Assembly: GCA_002347095.1 (NCBI GenBank)
Contig: DDWZ01000020.1
Coordinates: 1-47,239 of the forward strand
Origin: Desulfobulbaceae bacterium UBA2273
GTDB lineage: Bacteria; Desulfobacterota; Desulfobulbia; Desulfobulbales; Desulfurivibrionaceae
DNA: 47,239 bases
Direction: 5' to 3'
The position numbers and the translations under genes were made by a program. Shown piece by piece: positions 24,444-33,824 of this stretch. The notes under the pieces are model-generated. The model saw nothing but the letters and a program-made list of their open reading frames with translations, was not told the DNA's origin and did not search any database. Positions within the stretch are counted from its first letter, which is position 1; each line of letters opens with the position of its first letter.

Positions 24444-25094
24444 ATGGATGAGCTTTTACAGGAAATAAAAGTGCTTCCCGGCGTTGTCGGGGTTTTTGTC
24501 TCCGTCGATAAACCGGATATCATCTTTTCCTATGTGCCGGACGGGTATGACCATGAGACGCTCAAGCAGATGGGAGGTTCCCTGCAACGGATCATCAAGA
24601 TGAACGCTTCCTGCCGGCTCAGCGTCAATTCCGTGGAGATGCGGTTCCCAGACGCAATGGTCCTGGTGAAAAATATCTGCGAGGGCGCCTTGCTGGTCAT
24701 GCTTTGCGAGACCGAGGCGAATTTTTCCCTGATCAACATGACCAGCAACATGCTTCTGGGCGAACTTGCCCTGGGGGTGGAAAAGGTGCGGGCCGACCCG
24801 GATGCCGCTCTGCGGGCAATTTCGGCCAAAAAAGCCGGCAGCATGGATTTTGCCCAGGCGCAGAACGAAGAGCCGCTGAAAAGCGCCATCCCTGTTTTTC
24901 AGGATGCGCTGGCCAGGGCCATCGGTCCCATCGCGGCGATGCTTGTCAAGGAGATTGTCGGGAAATGGCTGCAGGGAGGAGCGTGCGACCAGGAGCGTTT
25001 CCCGGAGCTGGTGGATCTCTTCTGTCAGGAAATCGGAGACGCGCCGCTTGAAAAGGAATTCCGGGCAGGCACGGCCAGGTTGCTTCTCCGCTGA
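24444..25094 (+). CDS. roadblock-like protein with a C-terminal helical domain
   Basis: A 216-aa protein. The N-terminal half (LLQEIKVLPGVVGVFVSVDKPDIIFSY... VKNICEGALLVMLCETEANFSLINMTSNMLLGEL) has the strand-helix pattern of roadblock/LC7 domains but is diverged. The C-terminal part (IPVFQDALARAIGPIAAMLVKEIVGKW) looks like a short helical module found fused to signalling domains. AUG at 24444 has GAGGAG about 10 nt upstream. It is the last gene of the MglA operon and is followed at once by a terminator, which supports it belonging to the operon despite a 115-nt gap. Confidence 0.7.
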   Translation: MDELLQEIKVLPGVVGVFVSVDKPDIIFSYVPDGYDHETLKQMGGSLQRIIKMNASCRLSVNSVEMRFPDAMVLVKNICEGALLVMLCETEANFSLINMTSNMLLGELALGVEKVRADPDAALRAISAKKAGSMDFAQAQNEEPLKSAIPVFQDALARAIGPIAAMLVKEIVGKWLQGGACDQERFPELVDLFCQEIGDAPLEKEFRAGTARLLLR

Positions 25095-25098
25095 ATTG

Positions 25099-25153
25099 CA
25101 AAAAAAGGCCTTGCTCCCCCGCTCTGCAGGAGGAGGCAAGGCCTTGGTTTTTT
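25099..25153. terminator. bidirectional terminator of the MglA operon and ompA-like gene
   Basis: Stem AAGGCCTTGC (25105-25114) with GCAAGGCCTT (25136-25145), flanked by an A-tract on the left and a T-tract on the right. It serves the plus-strand operon ending at 25094 and the minus-strand gene ending at 25165. Confidence 0.88.
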
Positions 25154-25164
25154 ATCCCCTCTTT

Positions 25165-26073
25165 CTATTTCAACCGTCTGAACTCAACCCGATTGTTTAT
25201 TTTTTTGTTTTGTTCCGTGGAGTTGGGAACAATGGGCTGGGTATGGCCTTTTGCCGCCACCTTCAGCTTTTTCGCCTCGATGTTGCAGTTCTTGATCAGA
25301 TACGTACGCACAGCCTCGGCCCTTTTCCGGGAAACGGCCAGATTGGTTTTGGCGTTGCCGGAATCGTCCGTGTTGCCGACTACTTCGAAAACGGCGCCTT
25401 GCAGCTCGCGGCTCGTAAAGGCGCGCGCCCCGACGATGCTGAGCTGGTCAGCGCCTTCTTCGGGAAGCTCCGTTGACTTGTCCGGGAAAAGGATCAGCAG
25501 TCTGAGGATCGTGGCTTCGATGGGGCTGATCTCCCGGTCCTTGGATTTCTCCTCGAAAAGAACGGTGACAGCCTCCTCGGAGCTCACCGATTCTCCGCGC
25601 TGGGCCTTCAGTTTGATCCGCGCCGACTCCAGGGATTTTGCCGCCCGCTTATTGCCGGGATCAAGGGCCAGCCCTTTTTCGTAAGCAGCCACGGCATCCT
25701 GCGCCTTGTTTGTCACCAGGCAGATGTCTCCCAGGCCGAAAAATGCCTTGGCGTGTTTCGGATCAAGGGTCGAAGCGGTGATATAATACCGCTGGGCTTC
25801 CTTGTAGTCGCGCAACCGCTCAAAGCTGTAGCCTTGCATGAAATTGATTTCCGGGTCTTTCGGGCATTGCTTGATGGCTTTTGCCAGCAGGTCGCGCCGG
25901 GCAATGAGATCGCGCTCCCGGCGGGCCTCTTCGGCAATCTTTTTGCAATCGGCCGCCGAAGCGGAAAGAGGCAGCAGGGCGGGGAGCGCCAGGGCGCAGA
26001 ACAGCGCCAGGCCGAGTGTCGCCGTCTGCCAGGCTGCGGGGGGTGACTGTGTGTTTGCGCTCACTATTGACAT
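25165..26073 (-). CDS. OmpA-family protein with TPR repeats
   Basis: A 302-aa exported protein. A long signal peptide ends around residue 41 (LFCALALPALLPLSASA). Two to three TPR units follow (INFMQGYSFERLRDYKEAQRYY, AKAFFGLGDICLVTNKAQDAVAAYEKGL). The C-terminal OmpA-like domain (FEVVGNTDDSGNAKTNLAVSRKRAEAVRTYL, KVAAKGHTQPIVPN) should bind peptidoglycan. ATG at 26073 lies 4 nt after the DUF3365 gene stop, so both are probably cotranslated and linked in envelope sensing. Confidence 0.85.
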   Translation of the reverse strand: MSIVSANTQSPPAAWQTATLGLALFCALALPALLPLSASAADCKKIAEEARRERDLIARRDLLAKAIKQCPKDPEINFMQGYSFERLRDYKEAQRYYITASTLDPKHAKAFFGLGDICLVTNKAQDAVAAYEKGLALDPGNKRAAKSLESARIKLKAQRGESVSSEEAVTVLFEEKSKDREISPIEATILRLLILFPDKSTELPEEGADQLSIVGARAFTSRELQGAVFEVVGNTDDSGNAKTNLAVSRKRAEAVRTYLIKNCNIEAKKLKVAAKGHTQPIVPNSTEQNKKINNRVEFRRLK

Positions 26074-26077
26074 ATGC

Positions 26078-26947
26078 TCACCGTTTGAGGATGCGGACCA
26101 TGCTCATGCGCAGCCGCTCGATGGCGCTGGCCAGGGCGCCGATCTCGTCATTTTGTTTGATCTTGACGCTTTCTTCCATATTCTTGCCAAGGCTGATTTC
26201 CTCTGCTTTGATGCTCAGCCGGACAATGGGATTTACCACGAACCGGTCCATGAACAGCCATATGCCGATCAGCGCCACCAGCAGGCAGCCTGCCCCGATG
26301 AGGTAGAGGGTGATGGCCCCCTTTCGGGCGTTGGCCAAGGCCGTTTCCACGGAGACATACACCACATAGGCGGCAACCGTGTCGCCGTCCTTCCAGTTGT
26401 AGCCGTTGGTTGAGCCGTAGATCTCAACCTGATCCTTGGGCGCGTCGTTCACATCGCCGTGGCAACGCAGGCAATCCTTGCCGGTGATCTTGATGGGTTT
26501 TGCCAGATAAAAGAAGGTTTCGCCATCGCGCTCCATGGTGCCTTCGTGCGTCTTGAGCTCGGGTTGGCCGGCGAACATGGCGATCAGTTTGGTTTCCCAT
26601 TCGTCCGCCTTGTTCGGCGGATAGAGGGGGTCAATGGTTGCCTGCTTGAAATTATAGCCGGTCAGGTTTTTCTTGAAGATGTCAAAGGTGCCGCGGGTGA
26701 GAACAAAGCCGGACATCAGCTCGGGATAAAAACGGTCCTTTTCGAAAACCTCCATGATGAGGGGGCGTTGCTTTTCCGAGTAAAAATCCCGGGTGGCCAG
26801 AATATAATTGAAAATCAGCTCCCCTTTGCTTTTCGCCTCCAGCAAGGCGTTGCGCTTGCTGAACATGTAGCTGGCCGTCCCGATGCCAACGGTTGCGACG
26901 CCGAAAATGATTGCCATGATGATCATGAAGCGCGAGCGAATCCCCAT
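26078..26947 (-). CDS. DUF3365 (Tll0287-like) heme sensor with HAMP domain
   Basis: A 289-aa membrane sensor. N-terminal membrane segment (about 8-30), periplasmic DUF3365 domain with a heme c attachment motif CLRCH at 159-163, second membrane segment (about 211-233), and a cytoplasmic HAMP domain (VVNPIVRLSIKAEEISLGKNMEESVKI). Proteins of this type sense redox state or small gases and normally pass the signal through HAMP to an output domain, which is absent here. The histidine kinase at 27051 on the same strand, 103 bp upstream, could be the partner. Confidence 0.85.
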   Translation of the reverse strand: MGIRSRFMIIMAIIFGVATVGIGTASYMFSKRNALLEAKSKGELIFNYILATRDFYSEKQRPLIMEVFEKDRFYPELMSGFVLTRGTFDIFKKNLTGYNFKQATIDPLYPPNKADEWETKLIAMFAGQPELKTHEGTMERDGETFFYLAKPIKITGKDCLRCHGDVNDAPKDQVEIYGSTNGYNWKDGDTVAAYVVYVSVETALANARKGAITLYLIGAGCLLVALIGIWLFMDRFVVNPIVRLSIKAEEISLGKNMEESVKIKQNDEIGALASAIERLRMSMVRILKR

Positions 26948-27050
26948 CTATGTCTCCTTGAAAGTGTAATCGTTCAGCAAGGGCAGGCTGAGAAAAGGGA
27001 AACACTGCCCCGGTAACCCATTGATTTATAACGTAATCGCCGCCGAGCCT

Positions 27051-28214
27051 TCAACAGGCGAAAGCGGAAGGCCGTTGATTTTCTCGTGATTTTCCGGAAG
27101 GGGCATCTGCCCGCTGCGCCTTGCTTGCGCTCTTGGGCAAGGTCAGGTGGAAGGTGGTGCCGACCCCCTTTTCGCTAACCAGATCAATCCCGCAGTGCAT
27201 CTGGCTCAGCATCTTTTTGGAAATAACCAGCCCCAGACCGGTGCCATGGGGTTTGGTGGTGAAAAACGGCTTGAAGACATCGCGCGCCAGCTCGTTCGAC
27301 ATGCCGCAGCCATTGTCGGTGATGGAGAGGAGGATGACATTGCCGCGGCTCTGGCTGCGTACTTGCAACAGCGGGTTTGGGGTTTCCGCCATGGCGTCGA
27401 CGGCATTGGCCAGGAGGTTCATGGTGACATGCTGCAGGGCTCTGGGATCTACCATGATCTGCCTTGCATCCGGGGCGATGTCGATCCGGAACTCTATTTT
27501 TTTGGACTGGATATCCGCTCCCAGCAATTGCATGAGGTTGTCGAAAAACATGGCCAGATCGATATTGCTGGTTCGTGGCGTCTCGAACATGCTGAAATTC
27601 TTGAGCGATTTGAGGAGGGTCTCCATCTTGCCGATTTCCCCGGAGATTCTGTTGAAATAGACATCTATTTCCTCGGGGGAGTATTTATTGATGTTGTTTT
27701 GCAGAACTGTCAGGGCCATCTTGATGGAGTTCAGCGGGTTGCCGATTTCATGACGGATGCCGGAAAAAAGGCAGCCGATGTTGTTCATCATCTCCGTGGC
27801 CTCGTCAATGGCGGCCAGGCGGTGCCGGTCGGTGATGTCCTGAATGAAAATCGAGATATGGCGCTGATCTCCGGGGATTTTATACACGGTATAGCCCAAC
27901 ACCCGGTGTTCATAGTGGATGATGGTTTGCCGGCTTCTGGTCCGGCCGGGCTGCTGCAGGGAATCCAGGTCGTTGCAGAGCAGGGCGGAGAGGCCCTCGT
28001 AATCGTGGGCCGCCTTGAGCGGCTCAAGGATTTTCACCGCGTGGCCATTCTTGAAGAAAACTTTTTTTTCCGTGGTGTCGAGGATGATGAGGCCGGTATC
28101 GATATCCCGCAAAACATCGGTGAAAATGCAGGGGGAGTTGCAGGAGGACCCATCCGGCAGGGAGGGGGCGTTGTTTTTGTTCGGCAGAAACCGGTGATAC
28201 AGGGCTTTTATCAA
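27051..28214 (-). CDS. sensor histidine kinase (PAS, HisKA, HATPase)
   Basis: A 387-aa soluble kinase. PAS-like region at about 30-130 (DIDTGLIILDTTEKKVFFKNG, ISIFIQDITDRHRL), phosphoacceptor H155 in GIRHEIGNPLNSIK, and a catalytic domain with N box NLLANAVDAM, G1 DNGCGM and G2 GTGLGLVISKKM. There are no membrane segments. The start shown is TTG at 28214 without a clear ribosome binding site and could lie further downstream. It is the first gene of a minus-strand group with the DUF3365 and OmpA genes. The response regulator at 23177 is a possible target. Confidence 0.88.
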   Translation of the reverse strand: MIKALYHRFLPNKNNAPSLPDGSSCNSPCIFTDVLRDIDTGLIILDTTEKKVFFKNGHAVKILEPLKAAHDYEGLSALLCNDLDSLQQPGRTRSRQTIIHYEHRVLGYTVYKIPGDQRHISIFIQDITDRHRLAAIDEATEMMNNIGCLFSGIRHEIGNPLNSIKMALTVLQNNINKYSPEEIDVYFNRISGEIGKMETLLKSLKNFSMFETPRTSNIDLAMFFDNLMQLLGADIQSKKIEFRIDIAPDARQIMVDPRALQHVTMNLLANAVDAMAETPNPLLQVRSQSRGNVILLSITDNGCGMSNELARDVFKPFFTTKPHGTGLGLVISKKMLSQMHCGIDLVSEKGVGTTFHLTLPKSASKAQRADAPSGKSRENQRPSAFAC

Positions 28215-28402
28215 GGGGCATGCACCATAAAGGCAGAAGGAAAAAGCGCGTTGATTTTTCCCATGGTAGCAGATTTCGAGGCAAAGGCAAGCGGGGTTAG
28301 GATTTTTTCGTTTTTTCTTATGGAGCCGGGGGATGGTTCCCGGTTATATTGCCCCATGCAACCGTGGTGTTCCTCTCCAAGCGATCCATCGGAGGTTTTT
28401 CT

Positions 28403-30070
28403 ATGACCGTGCGTTCCTGCGTCCATCCCGCCGGAAAATTCGTATATGGCGTGCATGCGCCGACCTATCGGGTTGCCAATCAGCGGGAAAACGATTTTGT
28501 CGAGCCGCTCGGTGCATTTTCCGACGACAATCCCCATCTGAACCAAGGGAATTTTCCCGGCGGCGATATCGAGGTCAAGCAGGCGGAAGAGATCTATGAG
28601 ATAGCCAACCCCTTTCCCTTTCGGGGAGTGACATACATCAGTAGCGGCTGGGCCGCGCCCCGTGCTCTCAGCCCGGCCGCCATCAAATTGCCGGAGCCGC
28701 GGGCCGTCTCCATGGCAGAGGCGCTGAAGAATCTCCTTCCTGCCGGAGCCGCACGGGATCTGCGAAAAATTTTTGCCGCCCTGCCCGAACCCGTGTTGCT
28801 GGCCCTGGCCGCCACGTCCACCGACCCGGAAGATCTGGTGGCGTTGGCCGGGATGAGCTGTGAGTTGTGTTATGACGGATCAGGCGCGCCGACCGGTCTT
28901 CGCTATGAAGAGGAAGAGACTGGTCAGGCGCGGGCGCGGATTCTCCGGCATGATCTGTTCGAGGTGGTGGTCAACAACCCGCATCTCCCCGAACCCTACA
29001 GAAGGGGCATGGTTCTGCGGCCCGGAGTGCAGGGAGGCAGCGAAATCGTGGGCGAATATGGCGGGGCGTCGTCAGGGGGGCACGTTTTTGAGTATCTGCG
29101 CAGCAACAGCTACATCCCCTGGGGACATTACGCCGCAAACATGGCGGACGATGCGGTTCGTTACAGCACAAAGGATCTCTCCGGGGCCGACATGCAGGGA
29201 TTGCGGCATCTCTACTATCAGCGCACCTATCTCCGTCTTGGCGCCGAACTGGAGCTGCCCCTGCCTCCGGGCCGGAAAACCATGACCCCGGGCGCGCTCG
29301 AAGAACTGCGGCTCGCAATCCACCAGGCCCTGCGGCGCAAAAAGGCTCCGGCCTTGTCCTTTACCGCCACTCTGTGGGGCTGGAATTACGGGTTTGATTT
29401 CTCGCCCAGCGGCTATCGGCTCCATGCCTCGCATCAGCAGATCCACCAGCAGTATGCCATGCTGCCGGAGACGGTTTCCGCCTGGCATCATGGCGGTCAG
29501 CCTGCGGACGAGCCGGTTGCAAGCTATGCCTGCGGGGATCTCGTGGCCGAGTTCTGTGACCGGTATAAGGAAGAAACAGGCTGCGATTTTTTCAGCGCCT
29601 ACCTCGCGGCGATCCGTCACAACCGGCGGATGGACGGATTGGAAAACGAAAACACCAGCCTGATTGTCCATGAGGACGACCGGGTCATGCTCTTCGTGCC
29701 CAAGGCACAGACCTCCCAGTGGGAGCTGCAGATCATGGCCTTGGGCGAGGTGGGCAATATCCTGGAGGCGGACGCGGCCACCCGCGCCTCGTTGGACCGC
29801 GCCCTGCTCATCGCCCAGAAGATTCTTGCCCGGATGGGCGCCCGGCTGGTGAGCAGCATCGAATACTCCAGCCGGATAACGGCCGCGCCCGCCGGGCAGC
29901 GGCTGCTGTACGCGCTTTTGCCCAAGCTCCCATACTCCATGGGCGCTTTCAGCGAAGCTCAGTTGCGTTGGGTCACTGGTCATTTTCCCGAGGATTTTGC
30001 CGCGGCCTGCCGGGCTCATCTGCCGGAGGTGTTGGCAGACCTTGAAAAAAATGGGGCTGGTGCCGCCTGA
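28403..30070 (+). CDS. uncharacterised protein, GalT/HIT-superfamily-like
   Basis: A 555-aa cytoplasmic protein that I cannot name. Two features recall the galactose-1-phosphate uridylyltransferase branch of the HIT superfamily. One is a His/Gln-rich strand, GYRLHASHQQIHQQY, like the HxHxQ nucleotidyl-transfer motif. The other is IVHEDDRVMLFVPKAQTSQWELQIMAL, like the second GalT half with its fevHIiP segment. The central motif is not exact, so activity is uncertain. ATG at 28403 has GGAGG 7 nt upstream. It is transcribed alone, divergent from the histidine kinase. Confidence 0.6.
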   Translation: MTVRSCVHPAGKFVYGVHAPTYRVANQRENDFVEPLGAFSDDNPHLNQGNFPGGDIEVKQAEEIYEIANPFPFRGVTYISSGWAAPRALSPAAIKLPEPRAVSMAEALKNLLPAGAARDLRKIFAALPEPVLLALAATSTDPEDLVALAGMSCELCYDGSGAPTGLRYEEEETGQARARILRHDLFEVVVNNPHLPEPYRRGMVLRPGVQGGSEIVGEYGGASSGGHVFEYLRSNSYIPWGHYAANMADDAVRYSTKDLSGADMQGLRHLYYQRTYLRLGAELELPLPPGRKTMTPGALEELRLAIHQALRRKKAPALSFTATLWGWNYGFDFSPSGYRLHASHQQIHQQYAMLPETVSAWHHGGQPADEPVASYACGDLVAEFCDRYKEETGCDFFSAYLAAIRHNRRMDGLENENTSLIVHEDDRVMLFVPKAQTSQWELQIMALGEVGNILEADAATRASLDRALLIAQKILARMGARLVSSIEYSSRITAAPAGQRLLYALLPKLPYSMGAFSEAQLRWVTGHFPEDFAAACRAHLPEVLADLEKNGAGAA

Positions 30071-30333
30071 TTTTCGGCCCTCGATTGTAAAGGGATTCCC
30101 TGTCTGTCGAGAACCGTAACCCCCTTCATTTTTTGTGGACATAAAATGTTGCCCTTGAAAATCCGGTATGGTAATTTGCAAAGTTGAGTGTCTTGGCCGG
30201 GATGGTGGTCCTGGGGGTGTTTTCCGCGTTTTCTTGCGGTGTTGCGTTGCTCGTGCCGAAAAAAATATTACATACTATGCGGGCCGATGTGTCGGGTGCG
30301 GCCTGAAAATTGTCTGAATAATGAGGTGATCCG

Positions 30334-31776
30334 TTGAAAAAGAAGATCTTGATAGCCAACCGAGGTGAAATTGCCCTGCGGATCATCCGGGCGGTGCAAG
30401 AGCTTGGGCACATTGCCGTGGCTATTTATGAAACGCCGGACAAGGACGCCCTGCACATCCGCACGGCGGACGAGGCGGTTTGGATTGGGGACGGCCCCCG
30501 TTGCGATTACCTGGACATCGACAAGGTGATCGGGGTCGCCAAAAAAGCAGGGGTTGACGCCATCCATCCCGGATACGGATTTTTGGCGGAAAACCCTGAT
30601 TTTGCCAAGGCGTGCGAGCACAATGGCATCATTTTTATCGGCCCGCCTTCCGATGTTATCCAGTCGCTGGGCGACAAGGTAACGGCCCGGCGGATCATGA
30701 AGGAGGCCGGCATCCCCATGGTGCCCGGCACCGACAACCTGTCCGCCGGTGACCACGGCCTCAGGGAAGCCATTGATTTTGCCGATAAATACGGCTATCC
30801 GGTCATGCTGAAAGCCACCGCCGGCGGCGGCGGGCGCGGCATCCGGCGGGTGGAAAACGAGAAGCAAATGCGGGCGGAGCTGCCCATGGCCAGGGCGGAG
30901 GCAAAGTCCGCCTTTAACAACGATTCGGTCTACCTTGAAAAAGTGGTGATCAACCCCAAGCATGTCGAGGTCCAGATCATTGCCGACAAGGAAGGCAATA
31001 CCGTGCATCTCGGCTCCAGGGATTGCTCGATCCAGCGGCGCAACCAGAAGCTGGTGGAGATCGCCCCCTCGCTGATCCAGGACAAAGCCCTGGTTGACAA
31101 GATCTGCGAAACCGCGGTGACCGCGGCCAAGGCCTCCCATTATGTGAACGCGGGCACCGTGGAGTTCCTCGTTGACCGGGACTGGAACTATTATTTCATG
31201 GAGATCAACACCCGGGTGCAGGTGGAGCACACGGTCACCGAGATGGTCACCGGCATCGATATCGTCCGAACCCAGATCAAATTGGCCCTGGGCAAGAAGC
31301 TCTCCTTTACCCAGGATGACATCCATATCCGCGGGTATGCCGTGGAGATGCGGATCAACGCCGAGGATCCGCAGAACAACTTCATGCCCGAAGGCGGCAA
31401 GACCGTGTCGGTCTACCGTTCGCCGGGCGGCTATGGCGTGCGGCTGGACGGCTTTGTCTATCAGGGTTTCACCATTCCCAAGGTCTATGACTCGCTGCTG
31501 GTCAAGATGACGGTGTTCGGCTTTTCCTGGAACGAAACCGTGGACCGGCTGCTCCGCTGCCTGAACAACTTTGTGATCACCGGCCCCAAGACCACGATTC
31601 CCTACTACGTGAATCTGGTGCAAGACCCGGATTTCAAGAGGGGAGATTTTGATACCTCCTTCATTGAAACCCATTCGCACCTGATCAACTACGAGGAGCA
31701 GGCCAGCGAAGGCAACAAGCTCGCCCACCTCATCGCCGAGATTCATTACAAAGGGGAAAACCCCTACGCCGTTTAG
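30334..31776 (+). CDS. pycA: pyruvate carboxylase subunit A (biotin carboxylase)
   Basis: A 480-aa ATP-grasp biotin carboxylase that makes carboxybiotin from ATP and bicarbonate. Motifs: KKKILIANRGEIALRIIRA, HPGYGFLAENPDFA, the glycine loop KATAGGGGRGIRR, DCSIQRRNQKLVE and FMEINTRVQVEHTVTE. The start is TTG at 30334 with GAGGTGA 5 nt upstream. Pairing with the carboxyltransferase/biotin-carrier gene downstream marks it as PycA rather than AccC. It supplies oxaloacetate, for gluconeogenesis or for a fermentative or propionate route; mdh lies 10 kb away. Confidence 0.9.
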   Translation: MKKKILIANRGEIALRIIRAVQELGHIAVAIYETPDKDALHIRTADEAVWIGDGPRCDYLDIDKVIGVAKKAGVDAIHPGYGFLAENPDFAKACEHNGIIFIGPPSDVIQSLGDKVTARRIMKEAGIPMVPGTDNLSAGDHGLREAIDFADKYGYPVMLKATAGGGGRGIRRVENEKQMRAELPMARAEAKSAFNNDSVYLEKVVINPKHVEVQIIADKEGNTVHLGSRDCSIQRRNQKLVEIAPSLIQDKALVDKICETAVTAAKASHYVNAGTVEFLVDRDWNYYFMEINTRVQVEHTVTEMVTGIDIVRTQIKLALGKKLSFTQDDIHIRGYAVEMRINAEDPQNNFMPEGGKTVSVYRSPGGYGVRLDGFVYQGFTIPKVYDSLLVKMTVFGFSWNETVDRLLRCLNNFVITGPKTTIPYYVNLVQDPDFKRGDFDTSFIETHSHLINYEEQASEGNKLAHLIAEIHYKGENPYAV

Positions 31777-31782
31777 AAAAAA

Positions 31783-31865
31783 AATAGGCACAAGGATACA
31801 GGCGCAAGGTGAAAGGGTAAAACCCTCTGTTGTTTTCACCTTTCACCTTGTGCCTTGGGCCTTTA
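31783..31865. repeat. heptad-type inverted repeat (AAGGNNN)
   Basis: A purine-rich arm (AAGGTGAAAGGGTAAAA) is mirrored by a pyrimidine arm (TTTTCACCTTTCACCTT), with further AAGG/CCTT units outside. It fills the gap between pycA and pycB and ends just before the pycB ribosome binding site AAGGAG. Confidence 0.7.
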
Positions 31866-31888
31866 TCCTTCTTTAAAAAGGAGTTGAA

Positions 31889-33799
31889 ATGGAACGCATT
31901 GTTCAAGGCATGGGTATCACCGAGGTACTCAAGATTATGCGGCAAGCGGATGGGTATTATATCACCAATACCGCCCGTGATATGTCGCAGTCGGATTACA
32001 AGAACCGGATCCTGCTGCACACGGACCTGCTGGCCGCCCCCTCCCGCGAGGAGGCAGGGTATTTCTCCCTGGAGATCACCGGCGGCGCTTCGGTGCATGT
32101 CGATATCCTCAGGAAGCAGGTGGATCCTTTCCTCAAGCTGGAACTGCTCCGGGAAAAGATGCCCAAGACCATGTTCCAGACCCTGTGCCGCGGCATCAAC
32201 CTCTTCGGTTACCGGCCGTACCCGCAGAACGTCATCCGTTTTGTGGTCAAGGAGTTTGCCAAGTATGTGGATGTCTGGCGGGTGTTCGACTTCATGAACC
32301 ATGTGCCCAACATGCAGGCGGTTTTTGAAGAAGTGCAGGCCGCGGGCAAGATCCTGGAGCCCTGCATCTGTTTTTCCACCGGGCCTGAGCACACCAATGA
32401 ATTTTATGTGAAGAAGGTCCAGGAGATCCTCGATGTCACCGGCAACGAGATCGTCCTCTGCATCAAGAACCATGGCGGCCTGGGTTCGCCCAAGCGTGCC
32501 GGGGATCTGGTGGACGCAATCCTCCAGAAATATCCCGAGATGATCATCCATTATCATGGGCATAACACCGACGGCAACGACATCGGCCGCATTGTCGCCG
32601 CGGCCATGGCCGGGGCCAAGATCGTCGATGCCTCCGACCACGCCTTCACCGGCTTTTACGGGCCGCCGCCGATCCTGAGCGTGATCCACACCCTGAAGGA
32701 GTATGGCCGCAACGCCGTGGGCATCAACGAGGCGGCCATCATGGAAACCTCCGAGGTGCTGCAGCCCGAGCGCAAATACTACGAGTATTTCGAGTCCCAG
32801 ATCAAGGGTTTTGACCCCACGGTGCAGATCCACAAGCTCCCCGGCGGCGCCATGGGCAGCAGCCTGGAGCAGGCGGCCAAGGGCGGCTTTCTCGACAAGA
32901 TGCCGGAGATTCTCCACAAGGAGCTGCCCAAGGTGCAGATCGAGCTGGGCAATTACTGGAGCGTCACCCCTGGTTCCCAGATCCTCTGGACCACGGCGGT
33001 GAGCAATGTGCAGGGCGGGGATCGCTACGGCAACTGCTCCGGCGACCTCAAAAACCTGCTGCTCGGCAAGTACGGGCCGTTTCCCTTCTATCAGCCGCCG
33101 GACTGGATCTACGAGAAGGCCTTTGGCCCGGAGTGGAAAAAGGTGCTTGAGGAGCAGGGGGGCATGGAGGCCATCGAGGATATCGATATCGACAAGGAGC
33201 GCAAGGTTTTGGCCGACAAGCTCGGCTACGCGCCCACCGAGCAGCAGTTGGTCACCTATCTCCAGCATCCCAATGACGCGGTGAATTTCTTCCGCTTCGA
33301 GGAGAAGTTCGGCCGCGTCTATGTGCTGCCGCCGTCCATTCTTTTCCGGCGGGGCGGTTTCAAGCTGGGAGAGTCCATTACCTTTAAGGATCATAGCGGC
33401 AAGGAGCACATCATCGAGATGGGCCCCATGCAGGAGAGCGAGGACGGGTCCGAAACCAACGTCTACCTCAACATCGATCACCACCAGCGGAATTTTGTCT
33501 TTGAAAACGCGGTGGCCCAGGCCGGCGAGGCAAAAGCGGCCAAGCTGAGCAAGAAGGAGATCGAGGATCTGGCCAAGGCCGGCGATGTCCGGACGCCTTT
33601 TACCGCCAATGTCTGTGAGATCTCCGTCAAGGAAGGCCAGGAAGTAAAGGCCGGGGAGAAGCTGGTGGTGCTTGAGGCCATGAAGATGCAGACCCCGGTG
33701 AACAGCGAGGTGGACGGAGTGGTTGCCAAGATTGTCGCCAAGGTCGGTGATGCCGTCCAGCCCGGTGATGAGTTGGTAAAGGTGACGCCCTCGGCCTGA
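31889..33799 (+). CDS. pycB: pyruvate carboxylase subunit B (carboxyltransferase and biotin carrier)
   Basis: A 636-aa protein. The carboxyltransferase TIM barrel (about 1-300) has VWRVFDFMNHVPNM, LCIKNHGGLGSP and HYHGHNTDGND. The PycB/OadA central domain follows, and a C-terminal biotin carrier domain has biotinyl lysine K599 in EAMKMQT. No OadB/OadG sodium-pump subunits are nearby, and PycA is adjacent, so pyruvate carboxylase is favoured over oxaloacetate decarboxylase. ATG at 31889 has AAGGAG 7 nt upstream. A strong terminator follows. Confidence 0.9.
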   Translation: MERIVQGMGITEVLKIMRQADGYYITNTARDMSQSDYKNRILLHTDLLAAPSREEAGYFSLEITGGASVHVDILRKQVDPFLKLELLREKMPKTMFQTLCRGINLFGYRPYPQNVIRFVVKEFAKYVDVWRVFDFMNHVPNMQAVFEEVQAAGKILEPCICFSTGPEHTNEFYVKKVQEILDVTGNEIVLCIKNHGGLGSPKRAGDLVDAILQKYPEMIIHYHGHNTDGNDIGRIVAAAMAGAKIVDASDHAFTGFYGPPPILSVIHTLKEYGRNAVGINEAAIMETSEVLQPERKYYEYFESQIKGFDPTVQIHKLPGGAMGSSLEQAAKGGFLDKMPEILHKELPKVQIELGNYWSVTPGSQILWTTAVSNVQGGDRYGNCSGDLKNLLLGKYGPFPFYQPPDWIYEKAFGPEWKKVLEEQGGMEAIEDIDIDKERKVLADKLGYAPTEQQLVTYLQHPNDAVNFFRFEEKFGRVYVLPPSILFRRGGFKLGESITFKDHSGKEHIIEMGPMQESEDGSETNVYLNIDHHQRNFVFENAVAQAGEAKAAKLSKKEIEDLAKAGDVRTPFTANVCEISVKEGQEVKAGEKLVVLEAMKMQTPVNSEVDGVVAKIVAKVGDAVQPGDELVKVTPSA

Positions 33800-33824
33800 A
33801 TCGAACCGATTGTATCAGAACGGC

